Part shown: piece after piece, positions 3,936 to 6,398 of the stretch
How the letters are laid out: every line of letters starts with the position of its first letter
How positions within the stretch are numbered: the first letter of the stretch is position 1
Assembly: GCA_964355525.1 (NCBI GenBank)
Contig: CAYHDY010000051.1
Span: 1-6,398 of the forward strand
From: XYB2-FULL-45-11 sp964355525
Lineage (GTDB): Bacteria; Patescibacteriota; Patescibacteriia; UBA9934; GWF2-40-263
Direction of reading: 5' to 3'
Length of the DNA: 6,398 nt
Notes under the pieces: generated by a model
The model's input: only the letters and a program-made list of their open reading frames with translations
What the model was told of the DNA's origin: nothing
Databases searched by the model: none
Position numbers and translations under genes: made by a program

Positions 3936-5088
3936 ATTCTTTAGCGATAATCGAATCCGTTCCCCGAGCGACCTCCTCCTGTTTCCGCATCGTTTTTGCA
4001 ACACCATCAACCGCAAACGCGTATGTGATGAAAAACGGAACGTCTCCTTTCTTTTCAAGTCGTGCGTGCAATGTTGCAAGATTTACACCTGCATCTCTCA
4101 ATATTTTTGACGTCTGTGCTCGTTTCCCTTTCCAAGACGCTTTCACTTTTTTATACGCGTTCGCCGTATCTTCAAATTTTTTATAAGCGAGTCTCAGTTC
4201 TGATTTCGAAACGCGTTCATCACCGGATTTGTATTGTTCCGTCAAAGCATTGTAAGCGTCATGAAATTCCACTTCTTGTGCATGCAATGTTTCCATTTTC
4301 TTCCAATCGCTCGTTCCAAGATCAACCGGGAACGATGACTCGATCAGATGTTCTACGGAAGTATTTGAACTCGCATGTGTGGCGATAGCAAGTCCGTCTT
4401 GACCGTAATGTCCACGGTTCTCATGAAAAAGAAGACCTGCGAGCAATAAACTCGTCTTTGTGTTGAACAAATCTTCTTTTGAATTCACGGGAATTTCGAA
4501 TCCGTACATCGCCTTTGCTCTCTTTGAAATGCGCTGCGCCGTTCGAACCGTGAACTGATGCGTTCCAAACGCAGAATTATTTTCATTTTCTTGAATGTGT
4601 TCGGCGCGCTCGTCAAATTGTGTTTCGATAAATCCCATCGCAAGAAGCGCATCTGCGGGCATGCCCGTTTTTTCCGAGACGAACGCGGCCGTCTCTTTAA
4701 TGTGCCCCCATTGTTCTGTCTCATAACACGCGGAAAAATATTTTTGTTCGTCCTTCGGATTCTTGTATAGATTCCCTCGAACATATTCTTCCGCATTCTG
4801 TAAAGCGTGCGAAATCTTTTTTTCAAACGATTCACGTTTCTCTTTTGGCAAATCGTTTTTCAACGACTGCAGCTCCGCTTCGATCGGATGTTCGGCGCGA
4901 AAAATCGGATCCAATTCAATTCGAACCTCACGATTCACATCGCCCCCTCTCTCCTTTCGAAGGAGAGAGTCGGAGAGAGGTCTTGCATCTTCCATCTTCG
5001 GTTTTTCAACAGGCGAAGAATCCGCCGCGCCACCAAGTGCAATCAGACCGGAAAAAAGTTCTCCTAAAAAACGTTTGTGATTTGCCAT
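3934..5088 (-). CDS. SLT-type lytic transglycosylase-like protein
   Basis: A 384-residue protein with a transglycosylase (lysozyme-like) core at about 130-245. TGMPADALLAMGFIETQFDE carries the probable catalytic glutamate E155 (pattern 'A.i..ES.f'). SAFGTHQFTVRTAQR (172-186) matches the 'G.~Q~~p.TA' motif, and LLLAGLLFHE plus GLAIATHASS (232-241) correspond to the 'G..yl' and 'A~aaYNaG' motifs; HASS replaces the usual YNAG. Known members cut the MurNAc-GlcNAc bond of peptidoglycan. The N-terminus (MANHKRFLGELFSGLIALGGA) has a basic start and a weak hydrophobic stretch, so it may be a signal or anchor, though a poor one. A 43-base palindromic element encodes residues 36-50 in the linker. The C-terminal part (about 265-384) is charged, helical-looking and unassigned. 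No Shine-Dalgarno site or clear promoter precedes the ATG, and the upstream gene's terminator lies 29 bases before it. Confidence 0.75.
   Translation of the reverse strand: MANHKRFLGELFSGLIALGGAADSSPVEKPKMEDARPLSDSLLRKERGGDVNREVRIELDPIFRAEHPIEAELQSLKNDLPKEKRESFEKKISHALQNAEEYVRGNLYKNPKDEQKYFSACYETEQWGHIKETAAFVSEKTGMPADALLAMGFIETQFDERAEHIQENENNSAFGTHQFTVRTAQRISKRAKAMYGFEIPVNSKEDLFNTKTSLLLAGLLFHENRGHYGQDGLAIATHASSNTSVEHLIESSFPVDLGTSDWKKMETLHAQEVEFHDAYNALTEQYKSGDERVSKSELRLAYKKFEDTANAYKKVKASWKGKRAQTSKILRDAGVNLATLHARLEKKGDVPFFITYAFAVDGVAKTMRKQEEVARGTDSIIAKE
4941..4983 (-). repeat. Palindromic element, copy B (inside transglycosylase gene)
   Basis: Same family as the copy at 2242-2284, but with its consensus strand on the minus strand. 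The core is a perfect 10-base stem (4947-4956 with 4960-4969) and a TCG loop. It encodes residues about 36-50 of the transglycosylase (RPLSDSLLRKERGGD), in the linker between the N-terminal hydrophobic stretch and the enzyme core. Relative to the gene's reading direction it is inverted compared with copy A, so a different peptide is produced from the same element. Confidence 0.85.
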
Positions 5089-5116
5089 ACAAGTTAAAGT
5101 GTAACACAGACAAAAG

Positions 5117-5139
5117 AAAAAACACTCGCAGTGAGTGTT
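5117..5139 (-). terminator. Intrinsic terminator of the 258-residue gene
   Basis: On the minus strand AACACTC (5139-5133), loop ACTGC, GAGTGTT (5127-5121), followed by TTTT, C and TTTT. The stem begins within the stop codon of the gene, so the coding end and terminator overlap. Confidence 0.75.
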
Positions 5140-5914
5140 AAGCTGTTTCGTCGTTTCGATGATCCGCTCTTAAATCCTCAAGCAGACAATCAAATTCCAT
5201 GTGGACGAGATCGAGTTGGGCTTCTAGCCATTTCAACTCATCTGTTTTCGTTTCGCACCGAACATGTGCAGGATGCGCGGTCAAGTGTATATCTGTCTTC
5301 TTGATGACTTCGCGAAAGAGCCCTTCAATGAAGACCCAATTTTTCGCCATCCGTTTCGGGTACGGAACGGCAAGATTCCATTGTGCTTGATCGACCCGTT
5401 CCTGCGCATAGACATTCCATTTGTCGAGCACGAACTTCAAATCTCGAAAATACCTTCGCCGAACATCTCCACGAAGATCCGGGAGAGCGGAGCGCAATCG
5501 GATCATTTCATATTCGAGAACCCGATACGACTGCATGGGATACCCGAAGAAGGTGAGAAAGTCGACGATGTATCCCAATTGTCGCATCTGTTTCGATGTG
5601 AGTTCTCTTTTCCGTGCGTGTGTTATCCGTGATTGAACCCCTAATTTCGAACGGAAAAAGGCATAGCCTACGCACTCACACACGAGAATCAAGACTCCCA
5701 GCATTTTCCCAATCTTCATGATCAGAAAAAGGGAAACAACGACATGAAGGATCGAGAATCCGATCCGATTCGCATATCGAAACAAGAACGCGATTTTACA
5801 CGCCCATCGATCAAATGGCGTGAAATCAACGAAGCGAAGGAGAAGAGAAACGTTATGTGGCAATTCTGCCTCTTCGATGCGTCTCGGAGATGAAGGAACA
5901 TCTGGTGTTGTCAT
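5138..5914 (-). CDS. Hypothetical two-helix membrane protein (258 residues)
   Basis: I do not recognise a family. A polar N-terminus (1-22) is followed by an amphipathic aromatic segment (about 23-50, LLLRFVDFTPFDRWACKIAF) and two adjacent hydrophobic helices at about 51-67 (GFSILHVVVSLFLIM) and 70-88 (KMLGVLILVCECVGYAFF). A basic stretch (95-112, HARKRELTSKQMR) comes next, then a long soluble, mostly helical region (113-258) rich in R, D, E, W and Y. By the positive-inside tendency the soluble part is likely cytoplasmic. Expression signals are excellent: promoter at 5941-5969, AGGAGG four bases before the ATG, and its own terminator, so this is a single-gene unit. It lies between murD and the transglycosylase gene, which suggests but does not prove an envelope role. 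Confidence 0.8.
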   Translation of the reverse strand: MTTPDVPSSPRRIEEAELPHNVSLLLRFVDFTPFDRWACKIAFLFRYANRIGFSILHVVVSLFLIMKIGKMLGVLILVCECVGYAFFRSKLGVQSRITHARKRELTSKQMRQLGYIVDFLTFFGYPMQSYRVLEYEMIRLRSALPDLRGDVRRRYFRDLKFVLDKWNVYAQERVDQAQWNLAVPYPKRMAKNWVFIEGLFREVIKKTDIHLTAHPAHVRCETKTDELKWLEAQLDLVHMEFDCLLEDLRADHRNDETA

Positions 5915-5918
5915 GGAT

Positions 5919-5924
5919 CCTCCT
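5919..5924 (-). promoter_or_regulatory. Consensus Shine-Dalgarno site of the 258-residue gene
   Basis: The minus strand reads AGGAGG, four bases before the ATG at 5914. It is the only full consensus ribosome binding site in the window and fixes the start of this gene. Confidence 0.85.
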
Positions 5925-5940
5925 GGTTGAACAACACGCG

Positions 5941-5969
5941 ATGATACGCGAAAAACGTGCGACTGTCAA
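5941..5969 (-). promoter_or_regulatory. Near-consensus sigma-70-type promoter
   Basis: On the minus strand TTGACA (5969-5964), 17 bases, TATCAT (5946-5941): a perfect -35 box, ideal spacing and a -10 box with five of six matches. Transcription would start near 5934, giving a leader of about 20 bases that holds AGGAGG. Confidence 0.85.
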
Positions 5970-5993
5970 TCGACGTGGGTGACGGCGGATGAC

Positions 5994-6022
5994 AAAACAA
6001 AAGGGACGGTCTCGACCGTCCC
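5994..6022 (-). terminator. Strong intrinsic terminator after murD
   Basis: GGGACGGT and ACCGTCCC form an 8-base perfect stem with a CGAG tetraloop on the minus strand (6022-6003), followed by TTTT, G, TTTT (6002-5994). It lies eight bases after the murD stop codon and ends that transcription unit. Confidence 0.85.
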
Positions 6023-6030
6023 CTACATGG

Positions 6031-6398
6031 TTAATCTGCTTTTAAAATTTCGCCTTTTGAACTTTTCTTCACGAGTATCTGCACGACTTTTTCGAATTGT
6101 TCTCCGCGGTCGAATTCGTTTTTGAATATGCCAAAACTTGCGGTGCCGGGTGAAAGAAGAATAATGTCGCCGAGTGTTGCAACGGACGCTGCGGCTTGCA
6201 TCGCTTTTTCCATGGAGTCGACACGAACGTGTGGAACGGTGCCGATCGCTTTCTCAAGATCGTTCGTTGCTGTGCCTTCGAAAAGAATTACGTATTTACA
6301 TTCATTCCGCAGTGCTTCCTCGAGTTGTTCGAACGTGAATCCTTTTGTCGAACCGCCCGCGAGCAAAATAATGTTTCCGCCGTTTCCAAATCGTTTCA
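6031..6398 (-). CDS. murD: UDP-N-acetylmuramoyl-alanine--D-glutamate ligase, C-terminal part
   Basis: The last 121 codons are present and the 5' part lies beyond the right edge. The frame opens with KRFGNGGNIILLAGGSTKGF, matching the MurD C-terminal 'iliaGG.dKg' motif (the usual Asp-Lys pair is Thr-Lys here). It continues with VILFEGTA, VDSMEKAMQAAASVATLGDI and the MurD signature LLSPGTASFGIFKNEFDRGEQF (usual form 'LLSPacASfD.F.nfe.RG..F'). MurD adds D-glutamate to UDP-MurNAc-L-alanine in the cytoplasm. A TTG in this frame at 6366 is only a leucine codon inside the conserved stretch, not a start. The gene ends at TAA and a strong terminator follows, so it is last in its unit. Confidence 0.93.
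   Translation of the reverse strand, partial: KRFGNGGNIILLAGGSTKGFTFEQLEEALRNECKYVILFEGTATNDLEKAIGTVPHVRVDSMEKAMQAAASVATLGDIILLSPGTASFGIFKNEFDRGEQFEKVVQILVKKSSKGEILKAD

Noticed and set aside
1..6398. CRISPR arrays, tRNA or rRNA genes, insertion sequences.
   Set aside because: No regularly spaced direct repeats, no cloverleaf or rRNA motifs, and no transposase-like frames or terminal inverted repeats were seen. An 8-base GGATCACC match at 3884-3891 to the 16S 3' end is too short to mean anything.

Overview
The window reads as a cell-envelope neighbourhood of a small-genome bacterium, most likely a Patescibacteria/CPR lineage. The grounds are a short MurE-type ligase that lacks the usual N-terminal UDP-binding domain, a DivIC/FtsB-like protein, a bacterial PH-domain membrane protein and a SurA-like foldase packed head to tail, plus a partial MurD. 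Genes ending in TGA overlap the next ATG, and Trp is written TGG, so UGA is a normal stop. That argues against the UGA-recoded CPR groups (Gracilibacteria, Absconditabacteria). The exact phylum cannot be read from this sequence.

Left part, minus strand (2903 down to 1): four genes, murE-like, PH-domain, ftsB/divIC-like and surA-like (cut by the window edge), are joined by three successive 4-base ATGA stop/start overlaps. None of the internal starts has a Shine-Dalgarno site, so they look translationally coupled. The first gene has an extended -10 box only a few bases from its ATG and is probably leaderless.

Middle (2904-3935): a 109-base divergent intergenic region carries back-to-back promoters, a 12-base perfect palindrome and a larger near-perfect dyad over a consensus -35 box. 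It drives a plus-strand gene for an unrecognised 197-residue membrane protein with its own terminator. Behind that lies an apparent free-standing non-coding RNA gene of about 240 bases. It has an extended -10 box, several compact hairpins, a long-range helix, anti-Shine-Dalgarno-like C-rich stretches, and a terminator that runs into the stop codon of the convergent gene. I could not assign this RNA to a known class.

Right part, minus strand (6398 down to 3934): the C-terminal part of murD ends at a strong terminator. Next come an unrecognised 258-residue two-helix membrane protein with an excellent promoter, ribosome binding site and terminator, and an SLT-type lytic transglycosylase.

Two copies of one 43-base palindromic element sit inside coding sequence, one in the murE-like gene and one in the transglycosylase gene. 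They lie in opposite orientation relative to the reading frame and leave both frames open, like the protein-coding palindromic elements known from Rickettsia. A 9-base tandem repeat likewise sits inside the ftsB-like gene. The ncRNA candidate and the in-gene palindromes are the most unusual content.
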